Positions 50,358 to 58,573 of a stretch of 64,000 nucleotides of DNA are shown here, piece after piece (position 1 is the first letter of the stretch; every line of letters begins with the position of its first letter). A program made the position numbers and the translations under genes. The stretch comes from Ruania zhangjianzhongii. GTDB taxonomy: Bacteria > Actinomycetota > Actinomycetes > Actinomycetales > Beutenbergiaceae. The notes beneath the pieces were generated by a model that was given only the letters and a program-made list of their open reading frames with translations, ran no database searches and had not been told where the DNA came from. The DNA lies in contig NZ_CP042828.1 in assembly GCF_008000995.1 (NCBI RefSeq), positions 3,772,882 to 3,836,881 on the forward strand. Reading direction: 5' to 3'.

Positions 50358-51821
50358 TCAAGCCTCGCGGATCTCCGCCAGCCGCGCCTTGAGCACCACT
50401 TCGGTTCCGCCACCCTCCAGTGGCGCCCAGTCGATGCTGCCGTCCAGTTCGGTCGCCACCAGAGTGCGCACGATCTGGGTACCCAGCCCGTTCATCGCCG
50501 CCTGTGGTTCCATCCCTGAACCGTCGTCCATGACCCGCACGCGGAGCATGTTGCCGGAGCGCTCGGACTCGATCGTGACCGTGCCGCCGACCTTAGCCAG
50601 ACCGTGCTCGACGGCGTTGGTCACCAACTCGGTGAGCACCACCGCCAGGGCGGTGGCATCGGTGGCCGGGACCCGGCCGAAGGTGCCGGTGCGCACGGTC
50701 TTCACGTGCGCCTCACCGGAGGCGACGTCAGCAGCCAGCCGCAGCGTGCGTCCGAAGACCTCGTCGAAGTCCACCACCTCGTCGATCGTCTGGGAGAGCG
50801 CCTCGTGCACAGTGGCGATCGTAGCCACCCGGCGCATCGCCTCCTCGAGGGCGGAACGAGCGTCGGTGGAGTCGGTGCGGCGCGCCTGCAACCGGAGCAG
50901 GGCGGCCACGGTCTGCAGGTTGTTCTTCACCCGGTGGTGGATCTCCCGGATGGTGGCGTCCTTGGTGAGCAGCTCACGTTCCCGGCGGCGCAGTTCGGAA
51001 ACGTCGCGCACCAGAAGCACCGCCCCCACTCGCTGGCTGTACTCGGTGACCGGCACCGCACGCAGGGACAGGCTCACCCCTCGCGCCTCCACCTCGGTGC
51101 GCCAGGCCGCCCGGCCCATCACCACCAGCGGCAGCGACTCGTCCACGGGGGAGCTCGCCTCGATCAGCGGGGTGACCACCTCGGCGAGCGGACGCCCGAC
51201 GATCTCGTCGGTCACCCCGAGCCGGTGGAAGGCGGACAGCGCGTTCGGGCTGGCATACAGCACGTCGCCCTCGCTGTTCAGCCGAACCAGCCCGTCACCC
51301 ACGCGCGGTGCCCCACGGCGCGGGCCGGTAGCAGCGTTCGGGAGGGGGAACTCACCGCGGGAGATCATCCCGCACAGCTCGTCAGCCGACTCGACGTAGT
51401 TGACCTCGAGCCGGCTAGGCGTGCGGCTGGCGCCGAGGTAGGTCTCCCGTGCGATCAACGCCAGAGTCCTGCCGGCCCGGACCACCGGGATGATCTCCTC
51501 GCGGATGGCGTATGTGCCGTTCCATCGGGCCTCTTTGGCGCGGCTGATCCCCTCGCGCTCGCGTGCCCGCGTGAGTGTGTCGCGCAGACTGTCCGGCACA
51601 CTCGAGCCGACGACGTCGTCATGGTGCACGGTTGCACCGGTGGACGGGCGGGAGTGCGCCACCGCGACGAAGTCTCCCCCCGTGGTGGGGAGCCAGAGCA
51701 CCAGGTCGGCGAAGGCCAGGTCGGAGATGACCTGCCAGTCGCCCACCAGCAGGTGCAACCACTCGGCGTCCTGAGTCGTCAGGTCGCTGTGCTGCTTGAC
51801 TAATTCACCCATCGTGGACAC
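50358..51821 (-). CDS. pdtaS: Sensor histidine kinase PdtaS-type
   Basis: A 487-residue soluble kinase. GAF-like N-terminal domain (about 15-155), PAS domain (about 175-280, LNSEGDVLYASPNALSAF) and a HisKA_2 domain with the phosphorylation site in EIHHRVKNNLQ, then a HATPase domain (LTELVTNAVEHGL, DDGSGM, GLGTQIVRTLV). It matches PdtaS of mycobacteria, whose regulator PdtaR acts on RNA by an ANTAR domain; no pdtaR is in the window. GTG at 51821 is leaderless (TAGGCT 6 nt upstream); ATG at 51827 abuts that hexamer. Position next to whiB1 supports the name. Confidence 0.9.
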   Translation of the reverse strand: MSTMGELVKQHSDLTTQDAEWLHLLVGDWQVISDLAFADLVLWLPTTGGDFVAVAHSRPSTGATVHHDDVVGSSVPDSLRDTLTRAREREGISRAKEARWNGTYAIREEIIPVVRAGRTLALIARETYLGASRTPSRLEVNYVESADELCGMISRGEFPLPNAATGPRRGAPRVGDGLVRLNSEGDVLYASPNALSAFHRLGVTDEIVGRPLAEVVTPLIEASSPVDESLPLVVMGRAAWRTEVEARGVSLSLRAVPVTEYSQRVGAVLLVRDVSELRRRERELLTKDATIREIHHRVKNNLQTVAALLRLQARRTDSTDARSALEEAMRRVATIATVHEALSQTIDEVVDFDEVFGRTLRLAADVASGEAHVKTVRTGTFGRVPATDATALAVVLTELVTNAVEHGLAKVGGTVTIESERSGNMLRVRVMDDGSGMEPQAAMNGLGTQIVRTLVATELDGSIDWAPLEGGGTEVVLKARLAEIREA

Positions 51822-51827
51822 GCGCAT

Positions 51828-51833
51828 AGCCTA
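51828..51833 (-). promoter_or_regulatory. -10 element of a leaderless promoter for pdtaS
   Basis: TAGGCT on the minus strand, 6 nt before the GTG at 51821. Confidence 0.5.
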
Positions 51834-51960
51834 CGCATCCCGAGCCGGGACTCTGACCGACCCGGCGGCATTCGCCGGTGACCTCGCCGACAGTGTGCCG
51901 ACCACGAACCCTGGTGGGCGGACTGCACATCCGCTACCGACCGCGAGTCCTGGTCCGACA

Positions 51961-51982
51961 TGCGTCAGACGCGCACTACTCT
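51961..51982 (+). promoter_or_regulatory. Palindrome and -10 element before the IclR gene
   Basis: TGCGTC-A-GACGCG at 51961-51973 is an almost perfect inverted repeat directly before the -10 TACTCT (51977-51982), which lies 6 nt before the ATG at 51989. The related TGACGCAT and ATGCGT recur at the end of the IclR gene, just before phoD (about 52770-52798). This is a candidate operator for the regulator itself and phoD. Confidence 0.48.
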
Positions 51983-51988
51983 GTCGCG

Positions 51989-52780
51989 ATGCAAGCTGAT
52001 CGGCAGGACGGCCAACGCGTTGAGGCGCTCACTCGCGGCCTCACCGTGTTGCGGAAACTGGTCGACGCCGGACGGCCGCTCAGTGCGACCGCCATCGCAC
52101 AGGAGATGGGACTGCATCAGTCGTCGGTGTCCCGGCTCCTGGCTTCGCTGACCGACACCGGGTTCGTCCGGAAGACCTCCGCCGGTTTCACCCCGGATTT
52201 CGGCGTGCTGTCCCTGGCCTCCGCCAGCGAGCAGTTCCCACTGATCGATCGGCCTCGGGCTGCGATGCGGCGCATCGGCGAGCGGGCGGGAGGTCTGAAC
52301 GTGTCCCTCGGGATGCTCTGGCGCAGGCAGATGATCTACTTCCTGCGCAGGCTCGCCTCCGGGGAGATGATCGACTTCTGGTGGTCCAACTATCCGATCC
52401 AGGTCTCTGCCCCGGGCATGCGGCTCCTCCTCGACCAACCGGAGCACGATGCGTTGGCGACCCTGCAGGCCTCCCGGGTACGGCACGGGTGGCACGGCAA
52501 TCACGACGTGCTGCCCGCGACCGAGGAAGCAGCGCTCGCAGCGGCACGGGAGCGGACCGAGCACGACGTCCTGGTCCTGCGGCACTGGCACAACCCGGGC
52601 GAAGTAGGCGCCGCCATCCCGATCCGTGCCGATGAGGCCTACCCGGTGGCACTCGCGCTGTCCGGACCGGCTGAGATTGCCGACGATGCCACCCTCCGCA
52701 TCTGGCTGCACGACTTCCGCCGCGAGGTCGAGGCCACGCTCCAGAACAACCCTCGCCTTGGACATGCGCATGACGCATAG
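51989..52780 (+). CDS. IclR-family transcription regulator
   Basis: A 263-residue regulator: winged HTH at about 12-70 (VEALTRGLTVLRKLVDAG, GLHQSSVSRLLASL) and an effector-binding domain with the family pattern (APGMRLLLDQPEHDALATL, AAIPIRADEAYPVALALSG). ATG at 51989 is leaderless. It ends 32 bp before phoD on the same strand, and shared TGCGTC-like half-sites suggest that it controls phoD, which would be unusual for a phosphatase gene (inference). Confidence 0.88.
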   Translation: MQADRQDGQRVEALTRGLTVLRKLVDAGRPLSATAIAQEMGLHQSSVSRLLASLTDTGFVRKTSAGFTPDFGVLSLASASEQFPLIDRPRAAMRRIGERAGGLNVSLGMLWRRQMIYFLRRLASGEMIDFWWSNYPIQVSAPGMRLLLDQPEHDALATLQASRVRHGWHGNHDVLPATEEAALAAARERTEHDVLVLRHWHNPGEVGAAIPIRADEAYPVALALSGPAEIADDATLRIWLHDFRREVEATLQNNPRLGHAHDA

Positions 52781-52800
52781 TCAGGGAAAGTCATGCGTGC

Positions 52801-52806
52801 TAGCGT
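52801..52806 (+). promoter_or_regulatory. -10 element of a leaderless promoter for phoD
   Basis: TAGCGT, 6 nt before the ATG at 52813. Confidence 0.48.
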
Positions 52807-52812
52807 GCCACG

Positions 52813-54408
52813 ATGGTCGGGATACAGCAGTCTGACTCCCTGTTTCGTGACACCACTATGGGCCGCCGGGCCTTGTTGGGTGGGATGGGCGCCGCAACTC
52901 TGGCCTTCACCTTCAACATGCCCGACCCCGCGTCCGCCCGGGTCCGGGAACCACGGTTCCCGTCCAATCCCTTCACGCTCGGCATCGCCTCCGGAGATCC
53001 GCTCCGCAATGCCGTCGTCCTGTGGACACGGCTTGCCCCGGAGAAGTTCGCTCCGTACGGCGGCCTGGACCCGAGCGCATCGATCCCGGTGCACTGGCAG
53101 GTGTCCAAGGACGAGAACTTCACCACCATCGCCCGGGAGGGTACCGAGCTCGCCCATCCGGAGTACTACTTCTCTGTCCATGCCGACGCTCGAGGTCTTC
53201 GGCCCAGCTACACCTACTTCTACCGGTTCATCGCCGGTGACTACGTCAGCGAGGTCGGCCGCACCCGCACGGCACCGGCCCCTGGGACACGCCTGGGCCA
53301 GCTCAACTTCGCCTTCGCCTCCTGCAACTCCTTCGGCGCCGGCTACTTTACGTCCGCACGGCACCTGGGGGACGAGGACCTGGACCTCGTCTTCTTCCTC
53401 GGTGACTACATCTACGAGTACGCCATCAGCACGGAGACGAGTCTGCGCGTGGGGATGGAGCCCGTCCCGACCGAGCTGAACGTCGAGACGGGATCACTCA
53501 GCAGGTACCGGCTGCAGTACTCGTTGTACAAGTCGGACCCGGACATGATCTATGCGCACCGACAGGCACCGTGGATCGCCACCTGGGACGACCACGAGGT
53601 GGAGAACGAGTATCCGGTGGAGGAAGCCACCGCTGACGATGTGGTGCGGAGAGCCAACGCCTACCGGGCCTACTGGGAACACATGCCGCTGCGAAAGCCG
53701 CAGCGGCCGGCGGGGCCAGAAGCGCGGATGTACCGCAGCTTCGACTACGGCCGCCTGGCGCGTTTCAACGTGCTGGACGTCCGCCAGTACCGCAGCGTGG
53801 AGTTGTCCACCAAGCCGATCCCCGACTCACCCGAACGGCGGGACTCCGGCCGGACGATGCTGGGTGCTGACCAAGAGTCCTGGTTCCTGCAACGCCTCAC
53901 CTCCTCACCTGCCCGCTGGAACATCGTCCCGCAACAGGTCTTGATGGGGATGCTGGACACCCTGCCGGGCGAACAGTCGCAGTTCGCCCCCGCCGGGTGG
54001 GACGGCTACCAGGCGTCCCAACAGCGGGTGCTCAACACCGTCGCCGAGCAGGACGTCTCCAACTTCGTCGTCCTCACCGGAGATATCCACCGCAACTACG
54101 TGTTGGACCTCAAAGCCGACTACGACGACCCGGACTCAGCGACAGTCGGCGCGGAGTTCGCCGGCACCTCTCTGACCAGTGGATCCGACGGCACCGATGA
54201 TGACAGCGGTCTTGACGACCGTTATGCGGCCAACCCTCACCTGCACTGGGGCTCACTGCAGCGTGGCTACGTCCGATGCCACCTGGATGAGGACCTGCTG
54301 CAGGTGGACTACCGGGAAGTGCCGTACGTCACCACGCCGGGCGCTGCGGTCTCGACGCGCTCCTCGTTCGTGGTCGAAGCCGGAGTGCCCGGCGTCCAGA
54401 ATGCCTGA
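52813..54408 (+). CDS. phoD: Tat-exported alkaline phosphatase/phosphodiesterase PhoD
   Basis: A 531-residue exported metallophosphoesterase. Tat signal MGRRALLGGMGAATLAF (16-32). PhoD N-terminal domain (about 50-150, TLGIASGDPLRNAVVLWTRL), then the metal-binding core: ASCNSF, FFLGDYIYEY, WDDHEVENEY and TGDIHRNY. PhoD enzymes bind Fe and Ca and release phosphate from diesters and monoesters outside the membrane. A C-terminal acidic loop (GSDGTDDDSGLDD) may bind calcium. It follows an IclR regulator gene rather than phosphate-regulated genes. Confidence 0.92.
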   Translation: MVGIQQSDSLFRDTTMGRRALLGGMGAATLAFTFNMPDPASARVREPRFPSNPFTLGIASGDPLRNAVVLWTRLAPEKFAPYGGLDPSASIPVHWQVSKDENFTTIAREGTELAHPEYYFSVHADARGLRPSYTYFYRFIAGDYVSEVGRTRTAPAPGTRLGQLNFAFASCNSFGAGYFTSARHLGDEDLDLVFFLGDYIYEYAISTETSLRVGMEPVPTELNVETGSLSRYRLQYSLYKSDPDMIYAHRQAPWIATWDDHEVENEYPVEEATADDVVRRANAYRAYWEHMPLRKPQRPAGPEARMYRSFDYGRLARFNVLDVRQYRSVELSTKPIPDSPERRDSGRTMLGADQESWFLQRLTSSPARWNIVPQQVLMGMLDTLPGEQSQFAPAGWDGYQASQQRVLNTVAEQDVSNFVVLTGDIHRNYVLDLKADYDDPDSATVGAEFAGTSLTSGSDGTDDDSGLDDRYAANPHLHWGSLQRGYVRCHLDEDLLQVDYREVPYVTTPGAAVSTRSSFVVEAGVPGVQNA

Positions 54409-54683
54409 CCGCACCGTCCGTTCCGGGTGATCGGCGGTTGCCGCCCCGGCGGTCCTGGCTGATCGGCCGTACCCGCTGATCCGGCCGTACCCGCTGATCC
54501 GCCGTGCGCGCAGCGGGTCGTGCTGGTGCGGTGCGGTGTGTTGGTGGCGTGTTTGTAGCGCGTCGGTGGGCACCTACCTGGCCGTGGTGCGGGTGGTCGA
54601 CGCGTTGGAGTGTGCTGGGTGCTGTTGCCCGGGGTGTGTGGGTTTTGCTGCTCTGGTGGGGCCGGTGGTGGTTGGTGGTTGGT
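54409..54683. other. Spacer with an exact 18-bp tandem repeat
   Basis: The 275 bp between phoD and the convergent HNH gene contain an exact 18-bp tandem duplication (54465-54482 and 54483-54500, starting GGCCGTACCCGC) with degenerate copies around it, and a GGCGG/CCGCC hairpin near 54433. The right half (54540-54683) is strongly G/T-biased on the plus strand, like the 3' end of the HNH gene. I see no gene. Confidence 0.5.
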
Positions 54684-56120
54684 TTATTGGCGTTGTGGTG
54701 GTGTGGGTGGGGGTGGGGTGTGGGTGGCTGTTGGGGGTGGGATGGTGGTGATCTCTTGGCCGTGGGGGTCGGTGAAGGTCCACCATCGGGGCTGGTCGGG
54801 GCTGTGGGCGGGGTGGGCGGTGATGCTGAGGTGGTGTTGGTGGACGAGGGTGTGGTGGTACCAGCACAGCAGGATCGCGTTCTCGGTGCTGGTGTGTCCT
54901 TGGTGGTACCACCAGATGCTGTGGTGGATCTCCCCTTGTCCCGGGGGTGCGGTGCAGGAGGGGTATTGGCAGTGCCGGTCCCGGGCGATCACGGCCCGGG
55001 TCTGGGCGGGGGTGAATAAGCGTTGGGTGCGTCCGGAGTCCAGGATCTCGCCCTCGGGACCGAAGATGACCCGGTGGAACTCTCCATCGCAGACCAGCTT
55101 GGTCAGTTGCCCGTGCGGGATCGGGGTGCCATCAGCAAACGTGGCCGGTGCCGTCCCGCGCAGGAGGTCGTAGTCCAGTCCGGCCGGGATCACCACCCCA
55201 CCACCGCTGGCATTGGCATCACTGAGGGTGGGTTGGCCGAAGGCGTCTCGGGGGGTGCAGGTGGGTCCGGTGGCGCCGAGGAGGCGTTCGAGGGTGGTGT
55301 AGTCGATGGTGATCGCTAGGTGGGGTCGGATCCGGGCTCCGGGTTGCAGGGTGCCGGCATCGAGGAAGGTCCGGCACAGGTGCACCAAGGCATCCGCGCG
55401 GCGTTGAGCGGGGGTGCGTTCATCCCCGGCAGCCGGGGTACCGATCACGGCGTCCAGGGCGGTGTTGATCACGGCTCCTTCTTCGGTGCCGAGCCAGCCA
55501 CGAATATCGGTCCCGTCCAGCACCTGGGAGACGAACAGCTCCCGCGTCGCGCCCTGCTCGCGCCAGTTCCGGTCCCCGGCACCGGGGTCGGTGCGCAGCG
55601 CCCAGGTCTTGACCACCCCGGTAAAGTCCTCGGCGTTCATCCGCCCGGCCGCAGCGACGAGGAATCCCTCACCCATGGCCTCGTCCTCGAGCTGGGCCCG
55701 TTGGCCCTCGCTCTTGGTGAACCGGGCCAGTACCCGGGCGTGCTCGAGTCCTAACTGCCCCTCAGTCAAGGCTTGGGCGGTCAAGGGGAGGCGCTCGCGT
55801 AGGTCGCGGGCCAGCATCCGCGTCGCGTGCGAGGTCGACCGGCGCCGGTGGGTGTGCAGGCTCCACCAGGCGGCGAAGGACTGATACCCGCCCCTGGACC
55901 ACGCCTGCCCGGAATCGATACCCCCTGCGCACTGGGTCTGCAGCGCTTCCACCGCGCGGGTGACCTGCTCCACCCCGGCGACCACGACCCCGGCATCAGC
56001 CTCGGTGAAGGAACCGAACGAGGCCCGCGCCAACACCGACAACTCCTCCCGCACCCCCGCCAGGCGCTCACACACCTGCCCCGCCGTGACCGGGATCTGC
56101 GTATCCGTGGTCAACGTCAT
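54684..56120 (-). CDS. DUF222/HNH endonuclease domain protein (13E12 family)
   Basis: A 478-residue protein: DUF222 region (about 30-330, with AAWWSLHTHRRRSTSHATRM and ALTEGQLGLEHARVLARF) and a C-terminal HNH nuclease motif CQYPSCTAPPGQGEIHH, then NAILLCWYHHTLVHQ. The tail is extremely Pro/His/Thr-rich. Such genes are repeated in many actinobacterial genomes and are often called REP13E12; their role is unknown, with mobility suspected. GGGAGG lies before the ATG at 56120. A repeat-rich spacer lies upstream. Confidence 0.9.
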   Translation of the reverse strand: MTLTTDTQIPVTAGQVCERLAGVREELSVLARASFGSFTEADAGVVVAGVEQVTRAVEALQTQCAGGIDSGQAWSRGGYQSFAAWWSLHTHRRRSTSHATRMLARDLRERLPLTAQALTEGQLGLEHARVLARFTKSEGQRAQLEDEAMGEGFLVAAAGRMNAEDFTGVVKTWALRTDPGAGDRNWREQGATRELFVSQVLDGTDIRGWLGTEEGAVINTALDAVIGTPAAGDERTPAQRRADALVHLCRTFLDAGTLQPGARIRPHLAITIDYTTLERLLGATGPTCTPRDAFGQPTLSDANASGGGVVIPAGLDYDLLRGTAPATFADGTPIPHGQLTKLVCDGEFHRVIFGPEGEILDSGRTQRLFTPAQTRAVIARDRHCQYPSCTAPPGQGEIHHSIWWYHQGHTSTENAILLCWYHHTLVHQHHLSITAHPAHSPDQPRWWTFTDPHGQEITTIPPPTATHTPPPPTPPQRQ

Positions 56121-56310
56121 ACCTCATTCACCTCCCTTCCCATATGCCGAATTGTTCTGCTCTACTCTTACGCTTCTACGAACTAGTGTTCGAGGTTTCT
56201 GTTTCTACTATACCCACCACCACCGACACCCCATCAAACACCGACACACCCGGATTTGAGAACCGCTGACGAAGCCGAGACTACCGACCCGGGCACGACT
56301 ATCTTGGACC

Positions 56311-56390
56311 GCGACGACCAGACGCGAAGGGGTGCGACCACCCCACCACCACGGATCGCGACTACCAGACCTCCAGGGGTGCGACCACCC
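56311..56390 (+). repeat. Two 33-bp direct repeats
   Basis: 56311-56343 and 56358-56390 match except for 5 positions; each ends GGGGTGCGACCACCC. The start-to-start distance is 47 bp. Confidence 0.72.
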
Positions 56391-56458
56391 GATCTGCGCG
56401 CCGTTTACTACGATCCTGCCCCACCCGAGGGCTCACACCACCACACCCACGAAGGGGG

Positions 56459-56580
56459 CTGTGGAAAACCTGGCACCAAGATCCCGAAACACAATCGGGG
56501 GTGTGGAAAACGTGGCAATAAGTCCCCGAATCACCGGGAGGGTTGTGGAAAACGTGGCAATATTGGAACGCTTCATTCGC
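56459..56580. repeat. Three-unit 42-bp tandem array with DnaA-box-like cores
   Basis: GTGGAAAAC begins at 56461, 56503 and 56545, exactly 42 nt apart, each followed by (C/G)TGGCA. The core read on the minus strand is TTTTCCACA, one base from the DnaA box. Sequence outside the cores is partly conserved. The period is a multiple of 3, so open frames on both strands show 14-residue repeats. Confidence 0.78.
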
Positions 56581-56813
56581 CGCCCTGGATATCTCAATCG
56601 ATCCTCTAGACCGCGACCGCTCCTTGCTGCGACAAAAATGCTTGATATAGCCGCGCAACATGGCGTTCACGAGCTCATCGGGCCCCGCCACGCGATCACC
56701 CGCCCCAGCCGCCACGAGATCGCTGATAGGCGACCCGTCCACGCTCCGTGCACCGCTCCGCCCACCGCGTCGACCGGGCCGAGCACGCCCGCGACTCCCC
56801 CAACCAGGCCACG

Positions 56814-56819
56814 TATCAT
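56814..56819 (+). promoter_or_regulatory. -10 element of a leaderless promoter for the RpiB-like gene
   Basis: TATCAT, 6 nt before the ATG at 56826. Confidence 0.55.
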
Positions 56820-56825
56820 GGAGGC

Positions 56826-57314
56826 ATGCGAATCGGTATCGGGAGCGACGCCTCCGGCAGCGAGCTCAAGTCTCTGGTCATCACCCATCTGCGCGAGCAG
56901 GGACACGACGTCGTGGACTACGGCTTCACGCCGGAGACCGGCGGGGAGGCCGAGTACTCCGCCACCTACGCCCGGGAAGTCGCCCACGCGATCCGCGACG
57001 AGACAGTGGAGCGTGGTGTCCTGATCTGCGGAACCGGGATCGGCATCTCGATCTCAGCGAACAAGGTGCGCGGTATCCGCGCCGCGGTCTGCTCTGAGCC
57101 GTTCACCGCCCGGCACACTCGGGAGAACAACGGCTCCCAGATCATCGCCTTCGGCGCCTTCGTGGTGGGCCCGGAGATGGCCACCAGCATCGTGGATGCC
57201 TTCCTCGGCGCCACGTTCAAGGGGGAGAGCGACCCGGAGTTCGTCGGCCGGTTCAACAAGATCGCTGCCATCGAGAACGAGGAGCTGGCCGCCTCCGAGG
57301 CAGCGGCGAGCTAG
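56826..57314 (+). CDS. RpiB/LacAB-family sugar-phosphate isomerase, atypical
   Basis: A 162-residue sugar-phosphate isomerase homologue. The fold and catalytic Cys68 (LICGTGIGISISANK) are conserved, as are CSEPFTARHTR and FGAFVVG. Yet the usual N-terminal SDHAG is SDASG (His replaced by Ala9), and the usual active-site His of the QHN motif is Asn (ENN). It therefore probably does not work as a plain ribose-5-phosphate isomerase; related RpiB-like enzymes act on tetrulose or other sugar phosphates. Leaderless start. It stands alone, followed by the convergent exporter genes. Confidence 0.82.
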   Translation: MRIGIGSDASGSELKSLVITHLREQGHDVVDYGFTPETGGEAEYSATYAREVAHAIRDETVERGVLICGTGIGISISANKVRGIRAAVCSEPFTARHTRENNGSQIIAFGAFVVGPEMATSIVDAFLGATFKGESDPEFVGRFNKIAAIENEELAASEAAAS

Positions 57315-57351
57315 AACCACACCACCCCGGGCGACATCGCCACGCCGCCCG

Positions 57352-58515
57352 CTACAGCGCCCGGGCGATACTCCGCCGCAGCAGCAGGCTGCCCAGCAGC
57401 AGCACGGCGACCGCCATCGCCACCAGCACTGCGAGCGGGCCGAGGATGTCGCCGAGGCCACCGTCGTGACGCTGGATCTCCGCAAACGCCCGATAGGCCC
57501 AGCCGTGCGGGGTGAACGAGGAGACGAACTGCAACGACGCCGGGAAGATCTCCTGCGGCACCATGCAGCCGCCGAGCGCCGCCAGTACCAGGGCGATCCC
57601 CACCCCGAACCCGGAGGCTGCACCTTCGTTGTCCAGCAGGGATCCGATGGTCATCGCTGCTCCGGCTGCCACCGCCGCGAACACGGCCAGCACCAGCACG
57701 CACAACCAGATGTTCCCCCAGCTCACCCCGAACAGCACAGTGGTGCCGGCCATCACGTAGACCCCTTGGAACAACGCGATGACCCATCGGCCGAATACCT
57801 GACCGGCCACCACGGAGACCACCGACACCGGCGCGGCGAGGGTCCGGGCGATCACTCGGTTCCGCCGGGCATCGATCAGCGTTGCCGAGCCGGCCAGGGC
57901 GGTCAGGAACACGAACAGCAGCGCCTGGGACGAGGCCCCGACGTCGAACCCGGTCACGCCGGCGAACGCCTGACTGACCTCATCGACATCCACCACCTCC
58001 AGGTCCGCCGGTGGCACCTGCTCCTCGGCGTCCTGCCACGCCGCCGCAGCATCTTCCTGGCCCACCCCCGCGTCCGTCAGGGCCGCGACTCCGGCCTGCT
58101 CACGGTCCAGCTCGTCCACCCCGGTCTGTACCAGCTGGGCCACGGCCGAGGCATTGCTGGATGCCGCCGAGATCATCTCCAGCTGCACCGGCTCACCGGT
58201 ATCGAAGGCAGCGGCATCGTCGGCGTCGATCAGCACACCTACATCGGCCCGACCGCGCGCGAGCGTCTCCCGAGCGTCGTCGGCTGAGCTGACCTCCACG
58301 GTGAGGTCCCGCTCGGTCAGTTCGGCGGCGATGCGCTGCCCGAGAGCGCTGGAGTCGTCAGTGAGGACCACTCGGCCGTTGCTGGCGCCGCCCCCGAACT
58401 GAGCGCCGATCACCACCACCAGCATGAACGGGAAGATGAAGGTGAAGAAGATGTTCGACCGGTCCCGCAGGAATCGGCGCAGCTCCACTGTCGCCACCGC
58501 CCACGCCGCGCTCAT
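57352..58515 (-). CDS. ABC-2 type export permease
   Basis: A 387-residue permease of the ABC-2 family: first helix (NIFFTFIFPFMLVVVIGAQF), a large extracytoplasmic domain (about 45-205) and five C-terminal helices with the PQEIFPASLQFVSSFTPHGWAYRAF signature. ATG at 58515 has GGGAGG 6 nt upstream. Last gene of an exporter operon with a second permease and a frameshifted ATPase. Confidence 0.9.
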   Translation of the reverse strand: MSAAWAVATVELRRFLRDRSNIFFTFIFPFMLVVVIGAQFGGGASNGRVVLTDDSSALGQRIAAELTERDLTVEVSSADDARETLARGRADVGVLIDADDAAAFDTGEPVQLEMISAASSNASAVAQLVQTGVDELDREQAGVAALTDAGVGQEDAAAAWQDAEEQVPPADLEVVDVDEVSQAFAGVTGFDVGASSQALLFVFLTALAGSATLIDARRNRVIARTLAAPVSVVSVVAGQVFGRWVIALFQGVYVMAGTTVLFGVSWGNIWLCVLVLAVFAAVAAGAAMTIGSLLDNEGAASGFGVGIALVLAALGGCMVPQEIFPASLQFVSSFTPHGWAYRAFAEIQRHDGGLGDILGPLAVLVAMAVAVLLLGSLLLRRSIARAL

Positions 58516-58573
58516 CGCGCACCTCCCCATGACCCGCACTGCCGCGCGAGCGGCACCACTGCCCCTGCCGCGC

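Larger units (their letters stand above)
56121..56825. other. 705-bp repeat-rich spacer without a confirmed gene
   Basis: The longest non-coding gap of the window. 56140-56250 is unusually AT-rich for this genome and may hold the HNH gene promoter; 56311-56390 has a duplicated 33-bp unit; 56459-56580 has the 3 x 42-bp array; 56814-56819 is the -10 of the next gene. Open frames here exist on both strands, but none has a family match or good start. Confidence 0.55.

Noticed and set aside
54574-54912. Pro/His/Thr-rich minus-strand open frame overlapping the HNH gene end
   Set aside because: Composition follows the local C/A-rich strand; it overlaps the real gene in another frame and has no start signal.
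56256-56742. Two open frames (one per strand) with 14-residue repeats in the spacer after the HNH gene
   Set aside because: Both arise from the 42-bp array; neither has a family or credible start. Kept only as an alternative in the array finding.
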